NCBI GenBank assembly: GCA_018711085.1 | Contig: DVIR01000002.1 | Span: 1 to 49,182 of the forward strand | Direction: 5' to 3' | DNA: 49,182 bases | From: Faeciplasma gallinarum | GTDB lineage: Bacteria > Bacillota > Clostridia > Oscillospirales > Ruminococcaceae | Shown: positions 8,063 through 16,305 of the stretch, piece after piece | Position numbering within the stretch: position 1 is the first letter of the stretch | How the letters are laid out: each line of letters opens with the position of its first letter | Translations under genes and position numbers: made by a program | The notes under the pieces: model-generated | The model's database searches: none | What the model saw: the letters and a program-made list of their open reading frames with translations, nothing else | Told to the model about the DNA's origin: nothing

Positions 8063-9589
8063 ATGTTTGCGAATATACGGGGCGTCGGGCTGTTCGGAAT
8101 GAACTCGTTCGGTGTAAATGTTGAGGTTGAAATAAGCAAGGGAATAGAAAAGCTTGAGATAGTGGGCTTAGGCGATACTGCGGTGCGTGAGTCGAGGGAG
8201 AGAATATGCTCAGCGTTTCGCTCGTCGGGCCTTAAATTTCCGTCGGGAAGGGTAATAGTAAATCTTGCTCCGGCGGACGTGAAGAAAAGCGGCTCGTCAA
8301 ACGATCTGTCAATAGCCGTTGCGGTGCTTGCCGCGACGGGATATTTTAACGCCGAGAGCGCATCCGACTCGGCTTTCATAGGAGAGCTGTCCTTAGGCGG
8401 AGACGTAAGGCCGGTAAACGGCGTGCTGCCCATGGCGGTCTGCTCCTTGAAGATGGGCGTAAAAAGGCTGTTTGTGCCTGCGGACAACGCAAGGGAGGCA
8501 TCCGTTTTAGACGGAGTGGACGTTTACGGAGTTTCGTCTTTGGGCGAGCTTGCCGCATATTTAAGGGGAGCCGCCGGAATGAAGAGGACGCCTAAGTATG
8601 TCCCGCCGCCGCAAAGCGAGTCCGGCGAGCCGGATTTCTGCGACGTAAAGGGTCAGCAGTTTGCGAAGAAGGCGCTTGAGGTCGCCGCATGCGGAGGTCA
8701 CAACCTCATCATGATCGGCGCGCCCGGCTCGGGAAAGAGCATGCTTGCAAAGCGCCTGCCCTCGATACTCCCCGGCATGACATTTGAGGAATCGATTGAA
8801 ACCACAAACATCTACTCGATAGCCGGCATGCTCGATAAAAACTCGCCGCTTATAACCGCAAGACCGTTTCGGTCGCCGCATCACACGGTGTCTGCTGCCG
8901 GACTCATAGGCGGAGGCGGAATACCTCGCCCGGGCGAGATATCGCTTGCGCATAACGGAGTGCTGTTTTTAGATGAGCTTGCGGAGTTTGACCGCTCGTC
9001 GCTTGAAATACTCCGCCAGCCGCTTGAGGACGGGAAGGTCACCATATCAAGAGCTGCGGGAACGGTCACGTATCCCTGCTCGATAATGCTTGTCGCCGCA
9101 ATGAATCCCTGCCCCTGCGGCTATCACGGTCACCCGAAGAAAAAATGCACCTGCACCCAAAGACAGGTGTCGCAGTATCTTTCAAAGATTTCAGGCCCGC
9201 TGCTTGACCGCTTTGATCTGCATGTAGAAGTTGCGCCGGTCGAGTATTCAAGCATATCCTCTGCAAAGAAAGAGGAGTCAAGCGCACAGATACGTGAGCG
9301 TGTTCAGCGTGCAAGGGAGATACAGCAAAACCGCTTTAAGGGCACGCATATAACCTGCAACGCCGGCATAACCGCCGAGATACTTCACGAGGTTTGCCCG
9401 CTTACGGAGCAGGCAGAGCAGACCTTAAAGGATGTGTTTGACAGGATGGGTCTGTCCGCAAGAGCTTACGGCAGAATACTCAAGGTCAGCAGAACGATAG
9501 CCGACATGGACGGCTCGCAGATGATAGACCGCAAGCACATCGCCCAGGCTGTCAGATACCGCAGCCTCGACAGAAAGTACATAGAATAA
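8063..9589 (+). CDS. comM: YifB/ComM family Mg-chelatase-like AAA+ ATPase
   Basis: The protein has 508 residues, the standard family size. An N-terminal Lon-protease-like fold (about 1-165) begins MFANIRGVGLFG. An AAA+ domain follows, with Walker A GAPGSGKS at 219-226 and Walker B VLFLDELAEF. A cysteine/histidine cluster CPCGYHGHPKKKCTCT may bind metal. A C-terminal Mg-chelatase helical domain ends the protein. ComM promotes branch migration of donor DNA during natural transformation in Haemophilus and Vibrio, but its role in Clostridia is not established. The GAGGTGAT ribosome site is close to ideal. The gene stands alone with its own promoter and converges on ppk1. Confidence 0.92.
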   Translation: MFANIRGVGLFGMNSFGVNVEVEISKGIEKLEIVGLGDTAVRESRERICSAFRSSGLKFPSGRVIVNLAPADVKKSGSSNDLSIAVAVLAATGYFNAESASDSAFIGELSLGGDVRPVNGVLPMAVCSLKMGVKRLFVPADNAREASVLDGVDVYGVSSLGELAAYLRGAAGMKRTPKYVPPPQSESGEPDFCDVKGQQFAKKALEVAACGGHNLIMIGAPGSGKSMLAKRLPSILPGMTFEESIETTNIYSIAGMLDKNSPLITARPFRSPHHTVSAAGLIGGGGIPRPGEISLAHNGVLFLDELAEFDRSSLEILRQPLEDGKVTISRAAGTVTYPCSIMLVAAMNPCPCGYHGHPKKKCTCTQRQVSQYLSKISGPLLDRFDLHVEVAPVEYSSISSAKKEESSAQIRERVQRAREIQQNRFKGTHITCNAGITAEILHEVCPLTEQAEQTLKDVFDRMGLSARAYGRILKVSRTIADMDGSQMIDRKHIAQAVRYRSLDRKYIE

Positions 9590-9627
9590 TCTGCACGTTA
9601 AAATCAAGTACATATAAAACACCAAGC

Positions 9628-9658
9628 AAAAACGCCGGTTCGGTATATTGAACCGGCG
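9628..9658. terminator. bidirectional terminator between comM and ppk1
   Basis: A 9-bp perfect stem (9633-9641 with 9650-9658). On the minus strand a GTTTTTG tail follows, so it mainly ends the ppx-ppk1 transcript. Confidence 0.75.
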
Positions 9659-9687
9659 CTCTTGCTTTAAGCGATTAACATGTGGGG

Positions 9688-11871
9688 TTATCTGTTCAGT
9701 ATAGCGTCTATTACACGTTTTATCACACCGCGCTTTTTGGGCGCGGCAGGTGCGGCGGCCTGCTGAGCTTTTGCGCTGACGTGCTCGCGCTTGGGCGCGT
9801 TTTGCTTTTTCAGCGCAGCTTCTTCTTCGCTCTTTACAGCCTGCTCCATGAAAAATTCCTGGCTGTCAAGGCTCGGTCCGACGGCATCCTTCTTTACATA
9901 CTCTCCGTCAGGCATCAAAAGCCTTGCCTTGACGTTGTCGCCTAAGATCGCATCTATCATGCCGTGTATTCTCTCGCGAAGTTTTTTGTCGTACACGGGG
10001 CATGCGACCTCAACTCTGCGCTCGGTGTTTCTTGTCATGAAGTCGGCAGAGGAGATGTACATCTTTTCTTCCTCGCCCTCACCGAAGCAGTATATTCTCG
10101 AGTGCTCCAAAAACCTTCCGACAATGCTGCTTATCTCGATGTTTTCCGTCTTGCCCGGTATTCCCGGCAGCAGGCAGCATATGCCCCTTATGACCATGCG
10201 TATCTTTACCCCTGCGCAGGACGCTTCGGAGAGCTTGTCGATTATCTGGGCGTCTGTGAGCGAGTTTATCTTGACAAATATCCTGCCTCGCCCGCCCTTT
10301 TGTATCTCCTGATCTATAAGGCTTAAAACCGTTGACTTGAGCGACACGGGGGAAACCAAAAGGTGCTCGTACTCGCCGTAAAGGTTCGATATAGCCATGT
10401 TTTTAAAGAACTCCGCGGCGTCGTGGCCGACGGGCTGGTTGGCTGTTATCATTGAAAGGTCGGTATACAGCTTTGCGGTGTTTTCGTTGTAGTTGCCCGT
10501 TCCGACTTGTGTGATGTATCTGATTCCGTTTTTGCCGCTTAGGGTTATCAGGCAGATTTTTGAGTGAACCTTGAAGAAGTCAAAGCCGTAGGTGACGTTG
10601 CATCCGGCCTCCTCAAGCCGCTCGGACCAGTTTATGTTGTTCTGCTCGTCAAAGCGCGCCCTCAGCTCTATGAGCACCGTGACGTCCTTGCCGTTTTCCG
10701 CTGCGGCGCAAAGGTACTCCACAAGCTTTGTGTGGCTTGCAAGCCGGTAAATGGTTATCTTTATTGAAATGACCCTCGGGTCTTTTGATGCTTCCTTCAC
10801 CATCTGCAAAAACGGCTCCATGCTCTCAAACGGGTAGGACAAAAGTATGTCGCTGCGCTCCGCCTGAGCAAGTATGCTTTCGTCCTTGGACACGGCGCTT
10901 GACCACACCGGCGAGAACTTCGGATAGGTGAGGAGCGCCTGCTTGGGGGACGACACCCTTGAAACAAGCCCGTAAACGTAGCTCATTTTCATCGGCGTGT
11001 CGGTGATGTATATCTGCTTCTCGGACAAGCCGAGCTTTTCGGTGAAGTATTGCGTGAACTTTTTGCTTATCTCGTTTGACAGCTCCAAACGCACCGGCGC
11101 AAGCCTCTTTCTCTGGCGCAAAACCATCTTCATTCTGTTTCTGAAGTCCGATTCGTCCGCAAAAACTTCGTCGTCGGGGTTTACGTCTGCGTTTCTTGTC
11201 ACGCGGAACATGACCTTTTCCGACACTGAATAGGGTGCAAAAATGCTCTGCACGTGCTCAAGTATTATCTTCTCGGTCTGGATGTAGCGGGTGTCGCTTC
11301 CGGGGAGGTAAAACACCGGCTGCAGGGATTCCGGAACAGGTATCACACCGAACACCTCGCGGTTTTTGTGCTTGAGCACAACGCCTATGTGCATGACGTT
11401 GTTTGCAAGGTGCGGGAACGGGTGATGCGTGTCCACTATCTGAGGGGATAAAATCGGTTGTATGGACGCCTCAAAGTACTGGTTCACCAGATCCTTTTCG
11501 TTCTTTTCAAGCTCCGAGCAGGAAAGGTTTGATATGTCGTGCGCGCGGAGGTTTTTCTCAACTTCCTTGTACAGCTCGTCTTTTTTGAGGCAGAGCGGGC
11601 GCACGGCGTCGAATATGTGAGCAAGCTGCTCCTTAGGAGTCATGCCCGACTTGCTGTCAATCATGTTCTCGTTGACGCTCATTATGTCAAAAAGGCTTCC
11701 GACGCGTATCATGAAAAATTCGTCGAGGTTGCTTACGAATATGGCTATGAATTTAAGCCTTTCAAGCAGCGGGACCGTTTCATCCATCGCCTCGGACAAA
11801 ACCCTGTCGTTAAAGCGCAGCCAGGACAGCTCGCGGTTTTGCGTAAAGCCCTTTTTGTAAAGATCATTCAC
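9688..11871 (-). CDS. ppk1: polyphosphate kinase 1
   Basis: The protein has 727 residues and carries all Ppk1 domains. It polymerises the gamma phosphate of ATP into inorganic polyphosphate and can run in reverse. The autophosphorylated histidine is in KVHSKICLI (His436, matching E. coli His435), and the second conserved histidine is in LEHSRIY (His590). The start is GTG 11871, with GGGGAAA about 8 nt upstream, inside the 3' end of ppx, which it overlaps by 8 nt. The last 50 or so residues form a Lys/Ala/Glu-rich tail ending KKRGVIKRVIDAILNR, beyond the conserved fold. Such a basic tail could bind polyphosphate or DNA, which is inference. Confidence 0.94.
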   Translation of the reverse strand: MNDLYKKGFTQNRELSWLRFNDRVLSEAMDETVPLLERLKFIAIFVSNLDEFFMIRVGSLFDIMSVNENMIDSKSGMTPKEQLAHIFDAVRPLCLKKDELYKEVEKNLRAHDISNLSCSELEKNEKDLVNQYFEASIQPILSPQIVDTHHPFPHLANNVMHIGVVLKHKNREVFGVIPVPESLQPVFYLPGSDTRYIQTEKIILEHVQSIFAPYSVSEKVMFRVTRNADVNPDDEVFADESDFRNRMKMVLRQRKRLAPVRLELSNEISKKFTQYFTEKLGLSEKQIYITDTPMKMSYVYGLVSRVSSPKQALLTYPKFSPVWSSAVSKDESILAQAERSDILLSYPFESMEPFLQMVKEASKDPRVISIKITIYRLASHTKLVEYLCAAAENGKDVTVLIELRARFDEQNNINWSERLEEAGCNVTYGFDFFKVHSKICLITLSGKNGIRYITQVGTGNYNENTAKLYTDLSMITANQPVGHDAAEFFKNMAISNLYGEYEHLLVSPVSLKSTVLSLIDQEIQKGGRGRIFVKINSLTDAQIIDKLSEASCAGVKIRMVIRGICCLLPGIPGKTENIEISSIVGRFLEHSRIYCFGEGEEEKMYISSADFMTRNTERRVEVACPVYDKKLRERIHGMIDAILGDNVKARLLMPDGEYVKKDAVGPSLDSQEFFMEQAVKSEEEAALKKQNAPKREHVSAKAQQAAAPAAPKKRGVIKRVIDAILNR

Positions 11872-12784
11872 GGGTATTTCCCCTTTCGCCGAGATGATGC
11901 ATAAGATAGCCCTCGCGAACGCCGAGGCTGATCGTCACGAGCTTGTTTGAATCATAGTGCTTTGCCACGGTGTAAAACGCGAGCAGACCCGGGATCAGGG
12001 TGTGTATTCTGTCCGGCGACAGGCAGAGGATGTTGTGCATGAGCTGCTTGCGGTTTTTCTCTATGTTGTCAAGCATGCCCTTCAGCTGAGAGCGGGTGTA
12101 GGAGTTGTCCTCTTCGCGGCCGCTCGGGAGGTATCTGTCCCGCATGATTTTAAGCGCGGCTCTTGCGGTGCCGCCTACGCAGTATATCGTGTTGTTGTGC
12201 ATAAGCTCGTTGTCGGCGAGCTTGTCAAGATAGTCGTTTATGGTCTTTTTAATCTTGTGCGCCTCCTTTTGGGTGGGGAGTATGCCGTCCACGTGAGTTC
12301 TGTACAGGTTTAAAGAACCCAAGGGTATCGACAGAGCGCTTATAATCTTTCTGTCCTTGAACAAAGTCAGCTCGGTGCTTCCGCCGCCGACGTCCACAAG
12401 AAGTCCGTCGTCGCCTATGCCCTCAAGCATTGCTCCGTAATAGTCAAATACCGCCTCTTCCTCTCCGGAAAGTATGCGCACCGCCATGCCGCACCGCTCC
12501 TTTATGAGCGATACTATTTCATCGCCGTTTGCGCTGTTTCTCAAGGCTGCCGTTCCGAAAGGCAGAACGCACTCCGGATGAATGTAGCGGAGTATCGTGT
12601 TTATGTCTGCCAATACGTCGAGAAGGATGTTTATACCCTCCTGCTTGATGCAATTTGCCTTGTCGATGTACGCCGCAAGTCCCACCGCATACTTTTTGTT
12701 CAGCATGGGACGGGGATGCCCGTTGTCAATCGTGTAAATCACAAGGCGTATGGTGTTCGAGCCGATGTCAATAACTGCCCACAT
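11864..12784 (-). CDS. ppx: Ppx/GppA family exopolyphosphatase
   Basis: The protein has 306 residues and contains only the two ASKHA-fold domains, without the C-terminal HD domain of longer enzymes. Phosphate loops are DIGSNTIRLV at the N-terminus and VDVGGGSTEL near residue 150, and the catalytic glutamate is expected in GEEEA. It removes terminal phosphates from polyphosphate and/or the gamma phosphate of pppGpp. GGAG lies 6 nt before the ATG. The stop overlaps the GTG start of ppk1, so synthesis and breakdown enzymes are made from one coupled transcript. A candidate promoter lies at 12864-12892. Confidence 0.92.
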   Translation of the reverse strand: MWAVIDIGSNTIRLVIYTIDNGHPRPMLNKKYAVGLAAYIDKANCIKQEGINILLDVLADINTILRYIHPECVLPFGTAALRNSANGDEIVSLIKERCGMAVRILSGEEEAVFDYYGAMLEGIGDDGLLVDVGGGSTELTLFKDRKIISALSIPLGSLNLYRTHVDGILPTQKEAHKIKKTINDYLDKLADNELMHNNTIYCVGGTARAALKIMRDRYLPSGREEDNSYTRSQLKGMLDNIEKNRKQLMHNILCLSPDRIHTLIPGLLAFYTVAKHYDSNKLVTISLGVREGYLMHHLGERGNTRE

Positions 12785-12863
12785 GTTAATCTCCTTTTTC
12801 CGGCACTTTGATCGCTTAAAGCCGGATGATTTCTGTCTTTTTGATATTATGATACAACATATT

Positions 12864-12892
12864 ATTCTACCTTAATCATAATACCACGCCAA
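12864..12892 (-). promoter_or_regulatory. candidate promoter of the ppx-ppk1 operon
   Basis: On the minus strand, TTGGCG (12887-12892), a 17-bp spacer and TAGAAT (12864-12869). The -35 has two mismatches to consensus. Confidence 0.5.
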
Positions 12893-12951
12893 TGTTAAAT
12901 CCAAAAGCCGAATTATGTAAAGCCGCGGTTAAGATGCCGTTAAATCGCCGC

Positions 12952-12981
12952 AAAAAAGAGCCGGCAAAATTTCACCGGCTC
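12952..12981 (-). terminator. intrinsic terminator after the M29 aminopeptidase gene
   Basis: On the minus strand, GAGCCGG, a 10-nt loop, CCGGCTC and then TTTTTT (complement of 12952-12957). Confidence 0.87.
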
Positions 12982-13014
12982 CATATGCAATGAATGCGAT
13001 TTTGCGCTGAGTTG

Positions 13015-14244
13015 TCAGATTACGAAGTTTCCGTTTTCAAATATCTTTACTGCGCTGCCGTCGGCGGTGTAGCCGGTGATGGACATGTCGGCAGAGCCTA
13101 TCATGAAGTCCACGTGTATCATGGAGTCGTTTAAGCCCATTTCCTCGAAGTCCTTGTCGCTGAGGTTTTCGTATCCGCGCACGCAGTCCTTAAAGCCCTT
13201 GCCCAAAGCTATGTGGCAGGATGCGTTCTCGTCAAAGAGCGTCTCGTAGTAAAGTATGTTTTGGTTGTTTATCGGCGAATCGTACTGAACAAGAGCAAGC
13301 TCGCCTATCATAGATGCTCCCTCGTCCATGGTGACCATCTTTTCAAGCAGCTCCTTGCCCTTTTCCGCACCGAAGTCGGAAACCTTTCCGTCCTTGAACT
13401 CAAACCAGAAGTTTTCTATGAGCTGTCCCTGATATGAAAGCGGCTTTGTGGAAACAACCTTGCCCTCTGCTCTGCCCTTTTGAGGAGAAGTGAATATCTC
13501 TATTGTGGGCATGTTGGGGTTGAAGTAGCGGCCGCTTAAATCGTACTCTCCGCCGCCGTTCCAAACGCTCTGCGGCATGAGCCAGCAGGTGAAATCGGTG
13601 CCGTTTGAGGACTTGTAGCTGATGTGATCGAAGTGGTATGAGTTGAGTTTGTCGCAGCGCTCCTTGAAGTCTGCGTTAACCTTGTTCCAAACCTGTATCG
13701 GGTCGTTGTCGTCTGTCACGTATACAGACTCGAGTATTGCCTGCCAAAGCTTTTCTATGGCTGCGCTCTTGCGAAGTCCCGGGAACACCTTCTTTGCCCA
13801 CGCCTCGCTCGGAATTGCGGCTATCGTCCACTGATGCTTGTTGTCAAGGGCGTCGTTGTACTTTTTGAGGACCTTGTATCTTGCCTGAGTGGCCTTTTGA
13901 ACCTTCTCCATGTTTATGCCCCTCAATCCGTCCGGATCGTCGGAGACAATGTGTATGTAGCAGGGGAGATTGTCCACCGTCCACTTCATGCGCTCCTCTT
14001 CCCAGCTCAAAACCTCCGAAAGCGTTCTTGTGCTCTGATGCCTGAAGGCGAGCTTTGTGAGCTTGTCGCAGCTCCATCTCACCGTAACTCTCTTAGCTCC
14101 CGCCTTGTATGCTTCGTCCGCAACAAGCGCGACAAAATCGGACTGATCCGCATTTGCAAATATAATTACGTCCTGTCCCTTCTGAACGTTTGCGCCTATG
14201 CGCACTATGAGCTTGGCGTACTTCTTTATAGTTGACTTTTTCAT
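13015..14244 (-). CDS. M29-family aminopeptidase (AmpS/AmpT type)
   Basis: The protein has 409 residues, the normal size for M29 metallo-aminopeptidases. These cytoplasmic dimers remove N-terminal residues from peptides using two metal ions. The metal ligands are expected in EIFTSP, GELALV, YYETLFDENASCHIALG and MIHVDFMIG, all present in order in the C-terminal half. The N-terminal domain begins IKKYAKLIVRIGANVQKGQ, typical of the family. GAGGA precedes the ATG. It is a single-gene transcript with its own promoter (14301-14329) and terminator (12952-12981). Peptide specificity is unknown. Confidence 0.92.
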   Translation of the reverse strand: MKKSTIKKYAKLIVRIGANVQKGQDVIIFANADQSDFVALVADEAYKAGAKRVTVRWSCDKLTKLAFRHQSTRTLSEVLSWEEERMKWTVDNLPCYIHIVSDDPDGLRGINMEKVQKATQARYKVLKKYNDALDNKHQWTIAAIPSEAWAKKVFPGLRKSAAIEKLWQAILESVYVTDDNDPIQVWNKVNADFKERCDKLNSYHFDHISYKSSNGTDFTCWLMPQSVWNGGGEYDLSGRYFNPNMPTIEIFTSPQKGRAEGKVVSTKPLSYQGQLIENFWFEFKDGKVSDFGAEKGKELLEKMVTMDEGASMIGELALVQYDSPINNQNILYYETLFDENASCHIALGKGFKDCVRGYENLSDKDFEEMGLNDSMIHVDFMIGSADMSITGYTADGSAVKIFENGNFVI

Positions 14245-14300
14245 ACTGATTCCTCACTGATATAACATTACTTATTTCGGCGCTGCAGCCGACGTAAGAA

Positions 14301-14329
14301 AGTATATCACACCTAAAACTGCAATACAA
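14301..14329 (-). promoter_or_regulatory. sigma-A promoter for the M29 aminopeptidase gene
   Basis: On the minus strand, TTGTAT (14324-14329), a 17-bp spacer and TATACT (14301-14306). Confidence 0.65.
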
Positions 14330-14368
14330 GCTCATAAGCCCGATTTCTGCCGCATTTTGTTCCCCCCC

Positions 14369-14397
14369 TTGACACGGGTAATAAAAAAGTGTATCAT
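14369..14397 (+). promoter_or_regulatory. sigma-A promoter for the Crp/Fnr-type regulator
   Basis: A perfect TTGACA (14369-14374), a 17-bp spacer and TATCAT (14392-14397). Start of transcription is expected near 14404, right at the GAATCT/AGATTC palindrome. Confidence 0.75.
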
Positions 14398-14404
14398 ATG
14401 AGAC

Positions 14405-14420
14405 GAATCTTAACAGATTC
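14405..14420. promoter_or_regulatory. GAATCT-N4-AGATTC palindrome at the transcription start
   Basis: A perfect 6-bp inverted repeat (14405-14410 and 14415-14420) separated by 4 bp sits at about +1 to +17 of the promoter. Its geometry fits a dimeric regulator such as the Crp/Fnr protein encoded just downstream, suggesting autorepression. It could instead be a 5' mRNA hairpin. Confidence 0.4.
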
Positions 14421-14491
14421 TTTTCAATTTGATTATATTCTCATTTAAAATGACGGATATAATTACAGACTGTATCCGAAGGGTGACTGCC

Positions 14492-15178
14492 GTGAAGAAC
14501 GAAAGGGAGCTTATAAGGCATGCATTTGAGAAGTCCGCGCTGTTTTGCGGCGCAAGCTCGGATGTGCTGATGCTCGGCGACTGGTTTGTGAGGGAGTTTA
14601 AGCGTTCGCTTGAGATTTTCGAGGAGCAAAACGGAGTTGAGTGCGTAGGCGTGATAATAAAGGGCTGCGCGCAGGTGATTCCGGGCGACCAAAGCGCCGT
14701 TTCGGTTCTCACGACCGGCGGCGAGTTCGGCATATGCAACATATTCGTGCATAAGAAGATGCCGACGCAGATTGTCGCAAAGACGAGCTGTGCCGTCGCT
14801 TTTATTCCAAAGGACGTCTTTGCAAAGATGCTTGCGAGCGACAGCGCTTTGATGTACCGCTATGTGAGGCTGTGCAATCAGAAAATGCTGTATCTTGCCG
14901 ACAGGCTTGCGCTGATGTCCATATCCGGATGCGAGAAAAGGCTTGCGTACTGGCTGTATCGGAACGCGCTTTCCGATGACGGCGGCGCTGCGGGCGGCGT
15001 CCCGATTTCAAAGGACGGACTTGCCAAGCAGCTGTCAATGTCGCGGGCGAGCCTGTTCAGGGCTGTTTCCGCACTGGAGAAAAAGGGAATAATAAAGACC
15101 ACGGGCGGCAAAATAGTCGTGTGCGACCCCGACGCCGAGATATTTGACTTTGCAAAAAGCAAAGGCGGTCGTTCTTAG
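14492..15178 (+). CDS. Crp/Fnr-family transcriptional regulator
   Basis: The protein has 228 residues from GTG 14492, which has GGGTGA 5 nt upstream. Earlier in-frame ATG 14450 and TTG 14429 lack a ribosome site and would add unusual residues. An N-terminal cyclic-nucleotide-binding-like beta barrel (about 1-120) includes GGEFGICNIF. A long dimer helix follows, then a winged helix-turn-helix with ISKDGLAKQLSMSRASLFRAV as recognition region. No four-cysteine FNR cluster is evident, so the signal is unknown. It is followed after 62 bp by the ABC transporter genes on the same strand, which it may control. An inverted repeat at the promoter (14405-14420) may be its operator. Confidence 0.86.
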   Translation: MKNERELIRHAFEKSALFCGASSDVLMLGDWFVREFKRSLEIFEEQNGVECVGVIIKGCAQVIPGDQSAVSVLTTGGEFGICNIFVHKKMPTQIVAKTSCAVAFIPKDVFAKMLASDSALMYRYVRLCNQKMLYLADRLALMSISGCEKRLAYWLYRNALSDDGGAAGGVPISKDGLAKQLSMSRASLFRAVSALEKKGIIKTTGGKIVVCDPDAEIFDFAKSKGGRS

Positions 15179-15240
15179 GAGATAAAAAGGTTTAATTTGT
15201 GCAGGTGCGTGAGCGCATCTGTGGGAAAGGAAATACTTAT

Positions 15241-16305
15241 ATGAAGAAAATAGTTTCGATTATATTGTCTGCAATGCTTTTGCTGACAGTGTTCACGGGA
15301 TGCGGCAGCACCGACAACACCGATGACGCCGTAACCACTCAGCCCGATACAACCGAGGCTGTGACTGCGGAGGACGATGCCGACGCGGAAAATACCGACG
15401 AAGAGACCTTCGAGCCGGTAGAGATAAACATAGCATCCCTCAAAGGCCCCACGACAATGGGAATGGTAAAGCTCATGGATGACAGCGACAACGGACTCAC
15501 CGAGGGCAAGTACAACGTCAGCATTTACGGAACTGCGGACGAGATAGTTCCCCTCATAGTCAGCAAAGACGTCGATATAGCAAACGTGCCCTGCAACTTA
15601 GCATCCGTTCTCAACAACAGAGAGGGCGTTGACATAACCGTTCTCGACATAAACACCTTAGGCGTTCTCTATGTAATAGAGACCTCCGACCAGATAAACT
15701 CCGTAGAGGACCTCAAGGGCAAGACCATCTACTCAACCGGAAAGGGTACCACTCCCGAGTACTGCCTCAACTACATCCTTGAGAGCAACGGCATAGACCC
15801 CGAGACGGACGTAACCATCGAGTACAAGTCCGAGGCCACGGAGGTTGCGGCAATGCTTGAAAACGCAACGGACGCCATAGCCGTTCTGCCCCAGCCTTAT
15901 GTCACGGTTGCGATGAACCAAAACGACAAGATAAGAATAGCGCTTGATTTGACCGAAGAGTGGGAAAAGATAGACGGCACTCAGATGGTAACAGGCGTCA
16001 CCATAGTAAGAAACGAGTTCTTAGAGGAGAACAAGGCGGCTGTGGACAAGTTCCTTGAGGAGTACGCCGAGTCTGTCGAGTATGTAAACTCCGAGACAGA
16101 TGCCGCCGCAGCGCTTGTAGGCCAGTATGACATAGTTGCCGAGGCGGTTGCAAAGAAGGCTCTGCCCTACTGCAACATAGTGTGCATCACCGGCGAGGAC
16201 ATGAAGTCCAGCATAGACACCTACCTCAACGTTCTCTACAACAGCGACCCGACTTCCGTAGGAGGACAGCTCCCCGATGATTCCTTCTATTACATCAACG
16301 AGTAA
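15241..16305 (+). CDS. ABC transporter substrate-binding lipoprotein (SsuA/NMT1-like)
   Basis: The protein has 354 residues from ATG 15241, with AAAGGAA 8 nt upstream. A lipoprotein signal peptide (MKKIVSIILSAMLLLTVFTGC) ends at Cys21, the predicted lipidated residue. An acidic Asp/Glu/Thr linker of about 40 residues follows, then a periplasmic-binding type II domain with VEDLKGKTIYSTGKGTTPEY and TGVTIVRNEFLEEN. These are typical of the nitrate/sulfonate/taurine/pyrimidine-precursor binding group. It should capture a small solute outside the membrane and hand it to the fused permease-ATPase encoded next, whose start overlaps by 29 nt. The substrate cannot be read from the sequence. Confidence 0.9.
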   Translation: MKKIVSIILSAMLLLTVFTGCGSTDNTDDAVTTQPDTTEAVTAEDDADAENTDEETFEPVEINIASLKGPTTMGMVKLMDDSDNGLTEGKYNVSIYGTADEIVPLIVSKDVDIANVPCNLASVLNNREGVDITVLDINTLGVLYVIETSDQINSVEDLKGKTIYSTGKGTTPEYCLNYILESNGIDPETDVTIEYKSEATEVAAMLENATDAIAVLPQPYVTVAMNQNDKIRIALDLTEEWEKIDGTQMVTGVTIVRNEFLEENKAAVDKFLEEYAESVEYVNSETDAAAALVGQYDIVAEAVAKKALPYCNIVCITGEDMKSSIDTYLNVLYNSDPTSVGGQLPDDSFYYINE

